Assembly (NCBI RefSeq): GCF_030409305.1
Contig: NZ_JAUFPQ010000009.1
Span: forward strand, 270,643-334,642
Source of the DNA: Halomonas maura
GTDB lineage: Bacteria; Pseudomonadota; Gammaproteobacteria; Pseudomonadales; Halomonadaceae
Reading direction: 5' to 3'
Length of the DNA: 64,000 nt
Positions within the stretch are counted from its first letter, which is position 1, and each line of letters begins with the position of its first letter. Below are positions 26,829 through 36,515 of the stretch, in pieces. The notes under the pieces are model-generated. The model had not been told where the DNA came from. It did no database searches and saw only the letters and a list, made by a program, of their open reading frames with translations. A program made the position numbers and the translations under genes.

Positions 26829-27977
26829 TCAGCGATAGCCGGCCAGGAAGCGGGCATCCAGCCACTGCTTCCAGACCATGGCGAGTCGGCCTCCCCACCA
26901 GCGCCGGCCGCGAATGGCCAGCGCCTGTCCCTGGCCGAGGTTGAGAATCGCCAGGGCGTGGGGCTGGGGGCGATAGGACCTCAGCGAGCCGCCCGTCAGC
27001 TGGGCGGCGATATTGGCCAGCAGCACCGGTGCCTGGCGTACCCCGTAGACGCCCAGGCGGGGCAGGCGGTGCTGGAGCATCGCCGCACAGTCGCCCGCGG
27101 CGAAGGCCCAGGGGGCCTGGGGGCTCTGCAGGGTGTCGGCGATGGCCAGGCCACGACCGGCCACGGTCGGCAGCCCCAGCTCGTCGATGACCTCGGGAGC
27201 GGCCAGCCCGGCGGCATGCACCACGTGGTCGGCCTCCAGGTGGCGGAAGCTGTCCTCGCCCCAGGGTTGGTCGAAGGAGGCGACCATCAGGCCGCCGGCG
27301 GCATGGCCCCGCACCTCGAGGCCCGTGGACACGCGGATCCCGCGGTGCTTGAGCAGGCGACCGAGCCAGGCCACGGCGCGTCCCGGGGCCCCTTCCAGCA
27401 GGCGACGGCCGCGGGTCACCAGCTGGATATCGAGCCGCCCCCGCTGCTGCCGCGCCAGGCTCCACAGATTGCAGGCCACCTCCACCCCGCTGGCGCCGCC
27501 GCCGACCACCACGATGCGGGGGCGACGGCCGGCGGCGAACTCGCCGACCAGGCGCCGGCGCAGGGCCACCAGGCAGGGAATCGGCTTCACCGCCCAGACG
27601 CCGGGCCCGTGGGGATGGGGGGCGGGGCAGGGCGTGCGCGAGCCGAGATTGAGCGAGAGCACCGAGAAGGGCAGGCGGCGGCCATCGGCGAGCAGCGCCT
27701 CGCGGCGCCGGGCGTCGAGCCCGCTCAGGCGACCGCGCAGTGACCGGACCCCATGGCGCCTGGCGAGCCGGGCGGGGTCCAGGCGGTCCTCCCCGGGCGA
27801 GTACTGGCCGCCGAGGACTCCACATGCCATGCCCGAATACCAGAAGCCGCCCGGATCGACCAGCATGATCTCCGTGGCCGGCAGATGCCGGCGCCTCTGG
27901 ATCAGGTGGAGATGGGCATGACCGGCGCCGACCAGCAGCACCGGCCCCCGGTCGACGGGCGGGACATGGTGGGTCAT
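26829..27977 (-). CDS. FAD/NAD(P)-binding oxidoreductase (NDH-2-like, SelD-associated type)
   Basis: A 382-residue flavoprotein. The FAD-binding Rossmann motif opens with VLLVGAGHAHLHLIQR, and a second nucleotide-binding motif, RIVVVGGGASGVEVACN, lies near 155. The FAD-contact segment WAFAAGDCA is near 300. The GAGHAHL start is typical of proteins found alone or fused to selenophosphate synthase (SelD) N-termini and related to type II NADH dehydrogenases. No selD is adjacent, so its partner and substrate are open. No transmembrane helix is evident; it may bind the membrane peripherally. Confidence 0.75.
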   Translation of the reverse strand: MTHHVPPVDRGPVLLVGAGHAHLHLIQRRRHLPATEIMLVDPGGFWYSGMACGVLGGQYSPGEDRLDPARLARRHGVRSLRGRLSGLDARRREALLADGRRLPFSVLSLNLGSRTPCPAPHPHGPGVWAVKPIPCLVALRRRLVGEFAAGRRPRIVVVGGGASGVEVACNLWSLARQQRGRLDIQLVTRGRRLLEGAPGRAVAWLGRLLKHRGIRVSTGLEVRGHAAGGLMVASFDQPWGEDSFRHLEADHVVHAAGLAAPEVIDELGLPTVAGRGLAIADTLQSPQAPWAFAAGDCAAMLQHRLPRLGVYGVRQAPVLLANIAAQLTGGSLRSYRPQPHALAILNLGQGQALAIRGRRWWGGRLAMVWKQWLDARFLAGYR

Positions 27978-28073
27978 GGCGCGATAGTAGCGGAGTGCTC
28001 CCGGTCAGGCGAGTCCTCTCGGCTCGACGCCTTCCCGGTCCGCTACGCGGGCGGCGATCCCGGCGCCGGGCGC

Positions 28074-28982
28074 TCAGGCCCCGGCGGCCTGACGCGGGCG
28101 ACCCTGCCAGGCCGACCAGGAGTACAGGGCCAGGCCGATCCAGATCAGACCGAAGGTCGCCAGCTGGACCGAACTCAATGGCTCGCGGAACACCAGCAGG
28201 GCGATGAAGAACTGCAGGCTCGGGTTCAGGTACATCAGGAAGCCCAGGGTCGCCAGCCGTAGCCGCCGCGCCGCCCCCGCGAAGGCCAGCAGCGGCAGGG
28301 CGGTGAGCACCCCGCTGGTCACCAGCAACGCGGTGGTGCGGCCATCGCCGAGGAAGTGGGACTGGCCGGCCTGGCCGAGCCAGGCCAGCGCCAGCAGGCC
28401 GAAGGGCAGCAGCAGCAGGGTCTCGACGAACAGGCCCGAGAGGCCATCCAGGGGGACCTGCTTGCGCAGCAGCCCATAGGTGCCGAAGGACAGGGCCAGG
28501 GCCAGGCTGATCCAGGGCAGCTCGCCGAGCATCGCCAGTTGCAGGGCGATGGCCACGCCGGCCAGCGCCACCGCCAGGGCCTGCAGGCGCGCCATGCGCT
28601 CGCGCAGCACGAGCATCCCCAGGGCCACGTTGACCAGCGGCGTGAGGAAGTAGCCGAGGCTGGCCTGGAGCACCTGACGGCTCTCGACCGCATAGATATA
28701 CAGGCCCCAGTTGAGGGCGATCAGCACCGCGCAGCCGAGCACCCGGCCGAGCCGCCGCGGTTGGCGCAGCGCCTGGCGGACCGGCGACCAGCGGCGCAGC
28801 AGCACGATCAGTGCCGCCAGGAAGAGGCAGGACCAGAGGACCCGGTGGATCAGGATCTCGTAGGCCGGCACGCCCTCGAAGAGGGCGAAGAACAGCGGGA
28901 AGCAGCCCCACATCAGGTAGGCGGCGAGACCGAAGCCGACGCCCTTGGCGGCGTCCGGGTCCAGGGGGAGGGTGCGGGCCAT
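28074..28982 (-). CDS. rarD: RarD/EamA family permease
   Basis: A 302-residue inner-membrane protein with ten hydrophobic segments in two EamA repeats. The N-terminal KGVGFGLAAYLMWGCFPLFF and HRVLWSCLFL plus the middle ALNWGLYIYAVE and QASLGYFLTPLVNVALGML are hallmarks of the RarD subgroup. Substrate unknown; linked to chloramphenicol resistance in Pseudomonas by name only. It is transcribed leftward, divergent from the alpha/beta hydrolase gene, with AGGA upstream of the start. The 96-base gap to the FAD oxidoreductase shows no terminator. Confidence 0.88.
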   Translation of the reverse strand: MARTLPLDPDAAKGVGFGLAAYLMWGCFPLFFALFEGVPAYEILIHRVLWSCLFLAALIVLLRRWSPVRQALRQPRRLGRVLGCAVLIALNWGLYIYAVESRQVLQASLGYFLTPLVNVALGMLVLRERMARLQALAVALAGVAIALQLAMLGELPWISLALALSFGTYGLLRKQVPLDGLSGLFVETLLLLPFGLLALAWLGQAGQSHFLGDGRTTALLVTSGVLTALPLLAFAGAARRLRLATLGFLMYLNPSLQFFIALLVFREPLSSVQLATFGLIWIGLALYSWSAWQGRPRQAAGA

Positions 28983-29260
28983 TGTTAACGTCCTAACAAA
29001 ATGCCCAGGCTAGCACACACCGACCGCGATGTGCGGATGCGGTCAGCTTGTCGACGGATCAGCCCCGAGCGACAACCAACGGCGATCGTCCCGATGGCGG
29101 GGCGCCTATCGCCGCGCCGGGCCCTCCTAGGCAGGAAACGCCTGCGCGGCATTCTACATTGGAATTGTGGCCGGTAGACGTGGCGCCGTGGGGCGGCCCG
29201 ATCGATTGGACCGGTGCCGCAGCGTTCGTCATCGCGAGCGGTGAACAGAAGGGAGGGGGG

Positions 29261-30097
29261 ATGTTGAGGGTAGTCGCCGGCCTCCTGGCCGTATATTGCC
29301 TGGTGCTGTTGCTGCTCTGGGGCTGCCAGGCACGCCTGCTCTACCTGCCCCATGTGGGGCGCGAGGTCATGGGCACGCCGACCGACATCGGCCTCGACTG
29401 GGAGCCGGTGCGGCTTCGTACCAGCGACGACCTCACCCTGGCGGGGTGGTGGGTGCCGGCCGAGCCGGCGCGCGCCACGCTGCTCTTCTTCCACGGCAAT
29501 GCCGGCAATATCTCCCACCGCCTGGCGTCGATCCGCCAGTTCCACCGGCTGGGGCTGTCGATGCTGATCGTCGACTACCGCGGTTACGGGGAGAGCGAAG
29601 GGCGCCCTTCAGAGGCGGGGACCGCGCGCGATGCGCGGGCGGCCTGGCAGTGGCTGATCGAGCGGCGTGGCCTCGCCGCCGAGGAGATCGTGCTCTTCGG
29701 CCGTTCCCTCGGGGCGGGCGTGGCCGCGCAGCTGACCGCGGCGCTGCCTCCGGACGAGGGCCCGGCGGCGCTGATCCTGGAATCGGCGTTTCGCTCGGTG
29801 CCCAAGCTCGGCCAGCGGCTCTACCCCTTCCTGCCGGTTCGCTGGCTGTCGCGTTTCGATTACGATGTCGAGAGGTACGTGACCCGGCGTTCGGCCCCGC
29901 TGCTGGTGATCCACAGCCGGGCTGACGAGATCATCCCCTTCAGCGAGGGCGAGGCCGTCTTCGAGGCCGCCCGCGAGCCCAAGGCACTGCTGGTCATCCA
30001 CGGCGGCCACAACACCGGTTTCCTCGACAGCGAGCCGGAGTATTCCGCCGGCATTGCCGCGTTTCTGGACGAGCACCTCCAGACGCGGCGTCGCTGA
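29261..30097 (+). CDS. Alpha/beta hydrolase, membrane-anchored (BEM46/YfhR-like)
   Basis: A 278-residue protein with one N-terminal hydrophobic segment (VVAGLLAVYCLVLLLLWG, possibly a lipobox around the Cys) followed by a serine hydrolase domain. The oxyanion region is LLFFHGNAGNISHRL, the nucleophile elbow GRSLGAG (Ser about 149), the acid in SRADEIIPF and the His in HGGHNTGF. This order is typical of the BEM46/YfhR-type hydrolases, whose substrates are unknown. The ATG at 29261 follows GGGAGGGGGG; the open frame extends to 29048 but without a ribosome-binding site. The 278 bases upstream, shared with rarD, hold no other gene. Confidence 0.82.
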   Translation: MLRVVAGLLAVYCLVLLLLWGCQARLLYLPHVGREVMGTPTDIGLDWEPVRLRTSDDLTLAGWWVPAEPARATLLFFHGNAGNISHRLASIRQFHRLGLSMLIVDYRGYGESEGRPSEAGTARDARAAWQWLIERRGLAAEEIVLFGRSLGAGVAAQLTAALPPDEGPAALILESAFRSVPKLGQRLYPFLPVRWLSRFDYDVERYVTRRSAPLLVIHSRADEIIPFSEGEAVFEAAREPKALLVIHGGHNTGFLDSEPEYSAGIAAFLDEHLQTRRR

Positions 30098-30215
30098 TCC
30101 CAAGACGAACCCGGCGAGTGGCGTGTCGCGGCGATCGCCTCCTGCCGGCGGTGGCTGCGTGCCACCGGCGTCTCGGTTAGGCTGGAGACATTCCCCGAGC
30201 GCGATGGAGTCCATG

Positions 30216-31031
30216 ATGAGCGAACTTCGAACCACCCTGGTGCAGGCCGACCTGCGCTGGGAAGACCCCGAGGCCAACTGCCGCATGCTCGAGGAGAGCC
30301 TGGGCGATCTCGGCGGTGACGAGACGGACCTGATCGTGCTGCCGGAGATGTTCGCCACCGGCTTCACCATGAATTCCCGGGAGATGGCCGAACCGATGGC
30401 CGACAGCGCCACCCTGGCCTGGTTGCGGGATCAGGCACGGCGGCGCGGCTGCGTGATGACCGGCAGCCTGGCCGTGGTGGAGGACGGTGACTACTTCAAC
30501 CGGCTGGTCTGGGCGCGCCCCGATGGCAGCCTGGTGCACTACGACAAGCGCCACCTGTTCCGCATGGCCGGCGAGCATGAACGCTACGCCATGGGCCATG
30601 AGCGGGTGATCGTCGAGCTCAAGGGCTTCCGGCTGCTGCTCAGCGTCTGCTACGACCTGCGCTTCCCGGTGTGGCTGCGCCAGCAGCCGGCCCCCGGCGA
30701 GCACTTCGAGTACGATGCGCTGCTGTGCGTGGCCAACTGGCCGGCCCCGCGGCGCCATCCGTGGCGGGTGCTGCTGCAGGCCCGGGCCGTCGAGAACCTG
30801 TGTCCGGTGATCGGCGTCAACCGGGTGGGCGAGGATGCCAAGGGCATGCCCTATGCCGGCGACTCCATGCTGGTGGATGCCAGGGGCGAGCCGCTGATCG
30901 ACGAGCCGCGCGACACCCCCTTCGTCAGGACCGGCCGCCTGTCGCTGGACGAGCTCGCCGCCTTCCGCGAGAAGTTCCCGGCCTGGCGCGATGCCGATCA
31001 CTTCGCCCTGGCCGACGGGGTGGGGGTCTGA
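30216..31031 (+). CDS. yafV: Omega-amidase, nitrilase superfamily (YafV type)
   Basis: Carbon-nitrogen hydrolase, 271 residues, expected to hydrolyse 2-oxoglutaramate or 2-oxosuccinamate in metabolite repair of the methionine/glutamine transamination cycle. The catalytic triad is visible: Glu44 in VLPEMFATGF, Lys111 in YDKRHLF and Cys145 in SVCYDLRFP. The terminal region DSMLVDARGEPL is also typical. I chose the ATG at 30216 because GGAG lies 6 bases before it; ATGs at 30213 and 30204 are in frame. The stop overlaps the rsuA start by one base. Confidence 0.87.
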   Translation: MSELRTTLVQADLRWEDPEANCRMLEESLGDLGGDETDLIVLPEMFATGFTMNSREMAEPMADSATLAWLRDQARRRGCVMTGSLAVVEDGDYFNRLVWARPDGSLVHYDKRHLFRMAGEHERYAMGHERVIVELKGFRLLLSVCYDLRFPVWLRQQPAPGEHFEYDALLCVANWPAPRRHPWRVLLQARAVENLCPVIGVNRVGEDAKGMPYAGDSMLVDARGEPLIDEPRDTPFVRTGRLSLDELAAFREKFPAWRDADHFALADGVGV

Positions 31032-31732
31032 TGCGCCTGGATCGTTTCCTGTCGGAGAGCACCGAACTCACCCGTGGCCTGGCCAAGCGGGCCCTGTCCC
31101 GGGGCGAGGTGACCGTCAACGGCGAGCCCGAGAAGAAGGGCGCCCGGCATGTCGGCGACGACGACCGCGTCAGCTGGAACGGCATGCCGCTGGCCCTGGT
31201 GGGACGGCGCCATATCATGCTGCACAAGCCGGCAGGCGTGGAATGCACCGCCCGTCGCGGTCTCTATCCCCGGGCGGTGGACCTGGTCGAGGTGCCCAAG
31301 GTGGAGCGGCTGCAGCCGGTGGGGCGACTGGATGTCGAGACCACCGGCCTGCTGCTGCTCACCGACGACGGCCAGTGGTCGCACCGGGTCACCTCGCCGA
31401 AGCGGGCCTGCGCCAAGGTCTACCGGGCGAGCCTGGCGCGTCCGCTGGCGGGCGAGGAGGCCGAGCGGGCGGTGGCCGCCTTCGCCGAGGGCATCCTGCT
31501 GGAGGGCGAGGAGGCGGCGACCCGCCCGGCCGAGCTCACCCTGATCGATGCCCATCAGGCCCGCCTGACCATCACCGAAGGGCGTTACCACCAGGTGCGG
31601 CGGATGTTCGCGGCCATCGGCAACCACGTGGAGGCCCTGCATCGCGAGTCGGTGGGGGCGCTGCGCCTCGACCCGGCGCTGGCGCCCGGCGAGTGGCGCG
31701 AGCTCACCGAGCCGGAGGTGGCCCTGTTCTGA
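31031..31732 (+). CDS. rsuA: 16S rRNA pseudouridine(516) synthase
   Basis: A 233-residue pseudouridine synthase. An S4 RNA-binding domain occupies residues 1-50 (MRLDRFLSESTELTRGLAKR), and the RsuA/RluB-type catalytic domain follows with the active Asp in QPVGRLDVETTGLLLLT, HRVTSPKR, and the RYHQVRRMFAAIGNHV motif. Length and motif pattern fit RsuA, which modifies U516 of 16S rRNA; RluE-type activity is less likely because the S4 domain is present. It is coupled to yafV through a TGATG overlap and converges with the diguanylate cyclase gene, seven bases away. Confidence 0.87.
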   Translation: MRLDRFLSESTELTRGLAKRALSRGEVTVNGEPEKKGARHVGDDDRVSWNGMPLALVGRRHIMLHKPAGVECTARRGLYPRAVDLVEVPKVERLQPVGRLDVETTGLLLLTDDGQWSHRVTSPKRACAKVYRASLARPLAGEEAERAVAAFAEGILLEGEEAATRPAELTLIDAHQARLTITEGRYHQVRRMFAAIGNHVEALHRESVGALRLDPALAPGEWRELTEPEVALF

Positions 31733-31739
31733 ACGGCCC

Positions 31740-33488
31740 TCAGGCGTAGACGTGGGTCCGCGCCCGGCCCCCGTGCTTGGCGGCGTAGAGGGCCTTGTCG
31801 GCGAGCGCGACCAGCGCCCTGGGCTCGTCGGCATGGGAGGGGTAGGAGGCGATGCCGCAGGAGACGCTGATCGGGCCCAGGGTCGCCTCCCGGTAGTGAT
31901 AGACGGTGCCGGCCAGCCGGGCCATGAGCGCCTCGACCCGGGTTTGGGCCGCGTGGGCATCGGCGCCGCTCAGCAGCACCACGAACTCCTCGCCCCCCAG
32001 CCGGCAGACCACGTCGGCCTCACGGAAGTGATGGGCCAGGCAGCTCCCGACCCCGGCCAGCACCGTGTCGCCAGCCTCGTGGCCGAAGTCATCGTTGAAG
32101 TGCTTGAAGTGATCGATGTCGATCATGACCAGCGACAGGGCCTGGCCGTGGCGCTTGGCCTGGGCGGCCTCGTGCTCCAGCAGCTCATCGAAGAAGCGGC
32201 GGTTATGCAGGCCGGTGAGGGTGTCGGTGTAGGAGAAGACCTCGAGGCGCGTGACCAGTCGCTGCAGCTGGTCGGTGCGCTCGGCGACCTCCAGCTCGAG
32301 CCGCTGGTTGAGCCGCTTCAGGGCCCGCTGGGTGCGCGCATAGTCGACCAGCGAGATGCCGGCGATGGCCAGGGTGAAGGCCAGGGCGCCGGTGCTGACG
32401 GGCACCCGGGTCCAGGGCAGCAGGCCATGGGCGACCGCCATGTCCAGCAGCAGCAGCAGGCCGAATAGGGCATAGGTGGCGAGGATGGCCTTCTGGCCTC
32501 GGCCGAGCTGGGGCAGGCGCGGGGCGATGATCGCCAGCAGCAACGTCAGGTTGACCACCAGCAGGGCGTCGAAGACCGGGAAGGTGCTGGACAGGTTGAT
32601 CCAGCCGAGTCCGGTGGCGCCGATGGCCATCACCAGGTAGCCGAGGTGGAACTGCCAGATGCGTCGGATCAGCTGGCGCCGGGTGTCGACGAACCAGTGT
32701 TCCAGCAGCAGGCCGATGGCGATCGGCAGGGTGAAATAGCCGGTCGCGGCCAGGGCGTCCCACAGCAGCGGGGCGGCCAGCAGCAGCTGGCTGGCCTGGG
32801 TCTCGGCGAGGATCATGGTGCCCGCGGCCAGCGAGAACAGGGCGGTGGCGGCGAAGCTGCGCCGGTTGGCCTGGATCAGTGCGAAGGTAGCGGCCAGCAG
32901 GGCGAGCAGCAGGCAGGCCCCGCTGATCGCCAGGTCGACCGCCGAGTGCTCGATGATATAGCCCAGCAGCGCGGCGCGTTCCATCAGCTTGACCTCGCCC
33001 CACAGGCCGATGTCGGTGTAGTCGGAGAAGACCCGGAAGTACAGGGGCTGGCCGGCGAAGTCCTCGGGCAGCTCGATCATGTGCCAGGGCCAGCCGGCGA
33101 AGCGGCCCCGGCCCTCGGCATCGAAGCTGCCGTGGCGGTAGAGGCGCTCGCCGTCGAGGTAGGCCTCGACGATCAGGTCGACGCTGTAGATATAGACCAC
33201 CGGGTCGCGCCAGGCGCCCTCGGGCAGGGAGACGCGGAACCAGACATGCTGCCGGTCCCGGCGATCCGGTGGATTGGAGGGAAAGGCGATGGGTCGCCAG
33301 GCCGTCGACTCGCCTGCCTCGGGCCGCGTCCAGGCCGGGGTGTCGTCGGCGAGCCGGGGCGAATCGCCCCAGCGATACTCCCAGCCCGACTCGAGGGGCG
33401 TTACCGAGGCCGCCTGGGCCGGTGGCACCAGCCCGAGCGACAGCAGCCATAGCAGGGCCCAGCAGAATGCGAGCGGGGGGTGGCGCAT
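31740..33488 (-). CDS. Diguanylate cyclase with 7TMR-DISM sensor module
   Basis: A 582-residue membrane protein likely to make c-di-GMP. After a signal peptide (to about residue 27, PAQA), a periplasmic beta-rich domain of the 7TMR-DISMED2-like type (about 30-175) is followed by seven membrane segments (180-400), a short coiled linker (LKRLNQRLELEVAERTDQL) and a GGDEF domain. The active-site motif is intact as GGEEF near residue 497, with DTLTGLHNRRFF at the domain start and DKALYAAKHGG at its end. No EAL domain. The ATG at 33488 follows AGGAGGG; an upstream Met at 33521 is less likely. Ligand unknown. Confidence 0.9.
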   Translation of the reverse strand: MRHPPLAFCWALLWLLSLGLVPPAQAASVTPLESGWEYRWGDSPRLADDTPAWTRPEAGESTAWRPIAFPSNPPDRRDRQHVWFRVSLPEGAWRDPVVYIYSVDLIVEAYLDGERLYRHGSFDAEGRGRFAGWPWHMIELPEDFAGQPLYFRVFSDYTDIGLWGEVKLMERAALLGYIIEHSAVDLAISGACLLLALLAATFALIQANRRSFAATALFSLAAGTMILAETQASQLLLAAPLLWDALAATGYFTLPIAIGLLLEHWFVDTRRQLIRRIWQFHLGYLVMAIGATGLGWINLSSTFPVFDALLVVNLTLLLAIIAPRLPQLGRGQKAILATYALFGLLLLLDMAVAHGLLPWTRVPVSTGALAFTLAIAGISLVDYARTQRALKRLNQRLELEVAERTDQLQRLVTRLEVFSYTDTLTGLHNRRFFDELLEHEAAQAKRHGQALSLVMIDIDHFKHFNDDFGHEAGDTVLAGVGSCLAHHFREADVVCRLGGEEFVVLLSGADAHAAQTRVEALMARLAGTVYHYREATLGPISVSCGIASYPSHADEPRALVALADKALYAAKHGGRARTHVYA

Positions 33489-33852
33489 GGGTCCCTCCTG
33501 GCCGGCGGCGACAGGAGCCAAGTATAGGCCAGGGCGGCGGTAGGCGCCCCGGCCGGCCAGGGCAGGGACGGCGCTGGCGCCGCCTCGTGAGGCGATCGCG
33601 CGATAGGGACGAGCCGGGTTGACCAGCCGGCATGTATTATACCGTTATCTTTTCGGCGTGATGCGTCGTCCTGGCCGGCTGCCGTGGCAACCAGCGGGCG
33701 GGGCGGGACCATCCTGCCGGGTTGTCAGGCCTGGCCGAGCCAAGCCTGGGAGTCTCGGCGTCCCCGGCGCATGACTCCGCCGTGCGCGGCGGCCTTGCGG
33801 TACCCGGGGGCGCCGACGAGGAAGCGCCGCAGGCGAAGGTGAGCGGGGCTCC
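33489..33852. other. Intergenic region containing the dispersed motif and a possible leftward promoter
   Basis: These 364 bases lie between the diguanylate cyclase start and the yejF stop. TTATACCGTTATCTT occurs at 33637-33651. On the minus strand, the same place reads GGTATAATACATG, so TATAAT at 33634-33639 could be the -10 element of the cyclase gene about 145 bases before its ATG, though no good -35 is visible. Nothing else coding is evident. Confidence 0.5.
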
Positions 33853-35445
33853 TCAGGCCCTGGTGAGCGTCAAGCCGGCGGCCTCTACCAGGGCACGGGT
33901 ATAGTCGGTAGTGGGGTGTTCCAGGACCTCCAGGCAGTCGCCGCTCTCCATCACCTCGCCGTCCTTGAGCACCAGGATGCGATGGGCCATGGCGCGGACC
34001 ACCGCCAGGTCGTGGCTGATGAACAGGTAGCTCAGGCCACGGCGCCGCTGGAGTTCGCGCAGCAGCGCGACCAGTTGCTTCTGCACGGTGCGGTCCAGGG
34101 CCGAGGTGGGCTCGTCGAGGACCAGCAGCTCGGGCTCGAGGATGATGGCCCGGGCCACGGCGATGCGCTGGCGCTGCCCCCCGGAGAACTCGTGGGGGTA
34201 ACGGGCGGCGCACTGTTCCGGCAGGCCGACCTCGCGCAGGGTGTCGCGGACCCGTCGGTCGACCTCCACCCGGGACAGCTCCGGGTGGTGGAAGCGCAGG
34301 CCCTCGCTGACGATGTCGGCGACGGGCAGGCGTGGCGACAGCGAGCCATAGGGATCCTGGAAGACCACCTGGAGGCGGCGCCGGCGCCGGCGCAGGGCGT
34401 TGCCATGCAGCCGGTCCAGGCGTTCGCCGTCGAAGTCGATCTCGCCCTGGCTGCCGGTGAGCCGCAGCAGGGCCAGCGCCAGGGTGGTCTTGCCGGAGCC
34501 GGACTCGCCGACGATGCCCAGGGTCTCGCCGGGGGCCACCGTCAGGTCGAGGGGCTTCACGGCCTCGAAGGCGGGCGGGCGGCGACGGAACAGCCGCCTG
34601 GGTCGCTCGAAGCGTACCCCGAGGCCGCGGGCGCTGAGCAGCGGCGCCTGGGCGTTGACCGGCTCGGGACGGCCCGCGGGCTCGGCCTCCAGCAGGTCCC
34701 GGGTGTAGGGGCTCTGGGGCGCGGCGAAGACGCTGGCCACCTCGCCGCTCTCCTGGAGCCGGCCGTGATGCATGACGCAGATCCGATCGGCATGGCGGCG
34801 GACCAGGTTGAGGTCATGGGTGATGAACAGCATGCCCATCTCGTGGGCATCGCGCAGGTCGGCGAGTAGTGCCAGGATCTCGCGCTGGACGGTGACGTCC
34901 AGCGCCGTGGTGGGCTCGTCGGCGATCAGCAGCCGGGGGCGGTTGGCGATGGCCATGGCGATCATCACCCGCTGGCGCTGGCCGCCGGAGAGCTGGTGGG
35001 GCCAGGCGTCGAGGAGTTCCTCGGCGCGGGGAAGCCTGACCTGCTCGAGCAGCTCGCGGCAGCGTCGCCGGGCCGCCGGGCCCGAGAGCCCCTGGTGCAG
35101 GCGCAGGGTCTCGCCGATCTGCTGGGCCACGGTCTGCAACGGGTTCAGCGAGGTCATCGGCTCCTGGAAGATGAAGCCCACCTGGCCGCCGCGCAGCGCC
35201 TGCCACTGGCGTGGCGTCAGGCGGGCGAGGTCGGTGTCGCCGAGGTGACGGCCGCCGCGCACCTCGGCGTTGCGGGGCAGCAATCCCAGGGCGCCGAGGG
35301 CCGAGACCGACTTGCCGGAGCCGGATTCGCCGACCAGCGCCAGGGTCTCGCCGGGATGCACCGCCAGGGACAGATCCTCGACCACCGCCGCGCCGTCGAA
35401 GGCGATGGTCAGGGCATCGAGGCGGAACAGCGGGGTGTCAGGCAT
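33853..35445 (-). CDS. yejF: Peptide ABC transporter ATP-binding protein, two ATPase domains
   Basis: A 530-residue fused double ATPase of the YejABEF importer, which takes up oligopeptides and microcin C in E. coli. Each half has Walker A (GESGSGKSV near 40 and GESGSGKTT near 320), the signature LSGGQRQR or FSGGQRQR, and a Walker B with ADEPTTALD or LDEPTSALD. The ATG at 35445 overlaps the end of yejE by 8 bases, which decides the start over a Met 20 codons upstream. It is the last gene of the yejABEF operon. Confidence 0.92.
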   Translation of the reverse strand: MPDTPLFRLDALTIAFDGAAVVEDLSLAVHPGETLALVGESGSGKSVSALGALGLLPRNAEVRGGRHLGDTDLARLTPRQWQALRGGQVGFIFQEPMTSLNPLQTVAQQIGETLRLHQGLSGPAARRRCRELLEQVRLPRAEELLDAWPHQLSGGQRQRVMIAMAIANRPRLLIADEPTTALDVTVQREILALLADLRDAHEMGMLFITHDLNLVRRHADRICVMHHGRLQESGEVASVFAAPQSPYTRDLLEAEPAGRPEPVNAQAPLLSARGLGVRFERPRRLFRRRPPAFEAVKPLDLTVAPGETLGIVGESGSGKTTLALALLRLTGSQGEIDFDGERLDRLHGNALRRRRRRLQVVFQDPYGSLSPRLPVADIVSEGLRFHHPELSRVEVDRRVRDTLREVGLPEQCAARYPHEFSGGQRQRIAVARAIILEPELLVLDEPTSALDRTVQKQLVALLRELQRRRGLSYLFISHDLAVVRAMAHRILVLKDGEVMESGDCLEVLEHPTTDYTRALVEAAGLTLTRA

Positions 35446-36514
35446 TGCGGGGCGTCCTTGGGCGTGCGTCGCCGGCCTGCGGGATATGGCGCGGATCGAA
35501 GGCATCGCGCAGGCCCTCGCCGATGAACACCAGCAACGACAGCATCACCGCCAGGGTCAGGAAGGCGGTAATGCCGAGCCAGGGCGCCTGGAGGTTGTTC
35601 TTGCCTTGGGCCACCAGCTCGCCGAGCGAGGGCGAGCCCGGCGGCAGGCCGAAGCCCAGGAAGTCCAGGGCGGTCAGGGTGGTGATGGCGCCGGTGAACA
35701 GGAAGGGAATGAAGGTCAGGGTGGCGACCATGGCGTTGGGCAGCACATGGCGCCACATGATCAGCCGCGAGGGCAGGCCCATGGCCCGTGCGGCGCGCAC
35801 GTACTCCAGGTTGCGCGCGCGCAGGAACTCGGCGCGCACCACGTCGACCAGGCCCAGCCAGGAGAACAGCAGCATGATGCCGAGCAGCCACCAGAGGTTG
35901 GGCTCGACCAGGCTGGCCAGGATGATCAGCAGGAACAGCATCGGCAGGCCGGACCAGATCTCGATCAGCCGCTGGCCGATCAGGTCGACCTTGCCGCCGA
36001 AGTAACCCTGGAGGCCGCCGATCAGCACGCCGAGGACCATCGAGCCGATGGTCAGCACCAGGGCGAACACCACCGACAGGCGAAAGCCGTAGATCACCCG
36101 GGCCAGCACGTCCCGGCCCTGGTCGTCGGTGCCCAGCCAGTGCCGGGCGTCCGGCGGGGACGGCGCCGGGTGCGACAGGCCCATGTCGAGGGTGTCGTAG
36201 GCAAAGGGGATGGGCGGCCAGAGGATCCAGCCGTCGGCCTCGATGGTCTCCCGGACATAGGGGTCCCGGTAGTCCGCCGGGGTGGGCAGGAAGCCGCCGA
36301 ACTCGGTATCGGGGTAGTCGACGAGCAGCGGGAGATACCACTGCCCCTGGTACTGCATCAGCAGGGGCCGGTCGTTGGCGACCAGCTCGGCGCCGAGGCT
36401 GACCACGAACAGCACGAGGAAGACCCACAGCGACCACCGCGCGCGGCGATTGCCGTGGAAGGTGGCGAGGCGGCGGCGGGCGATCGGCGACAGCCGGGCG
36501 GTGAGGCGTGTCAT
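35438..36514 (-). CDS. yejE: Peptide ABC transporter permease
   Basis: Inner-membrane permease of the OppC type, 358 residues with an OppC N-terminal region followed by the transport domain. Recognisable are GTDDQGRDVLARVIYGFR after the periplasmic loop and the EAA segment YVRAARAMGLPSRLIM, then FLGFGLPPGSPSLGELVAQG. The long periplasmic loop with YPDTEFGGFLPTPADYRDP is characteristic of YejE. ATG at 36514 lies one base after the yejB stop; an upstream Met at 36562 would overlap yejB. Confidence 0.93.
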   Translation of the reverse strand: MTRLTARLSPIARRRLATFHGNRRARWSLWVFLVLFVVSLGAELVANDRPLLMQYQGQWYLPLLVDYPDTEFGGFLPTPADYRDPYVRETIEADGWILWPPIPFAYDTLDMGLSHPAPSPPDARHWLGTDDQGRDVLARVIYGFRLSVVFALVLTIGSMVLGVLIGGLQGYFGGKVDLIGQRLIEIWSGLPMLFLLIILASLVEPNLWWLLGIMLLFSWLGLVDVVRAEFLRARNLEYVRAARAMGLPSRLIMWRHVLPNAMVATLTFIPFLFTGAITTLTALDFLGFGLPPGSPSLGELVAQGKNNLQAPWLGITAFLTLAVMLSLLVFIGEGLRDAFDPRHIPQAGDARPRTPRNA

Positions 36515-36515
36515 G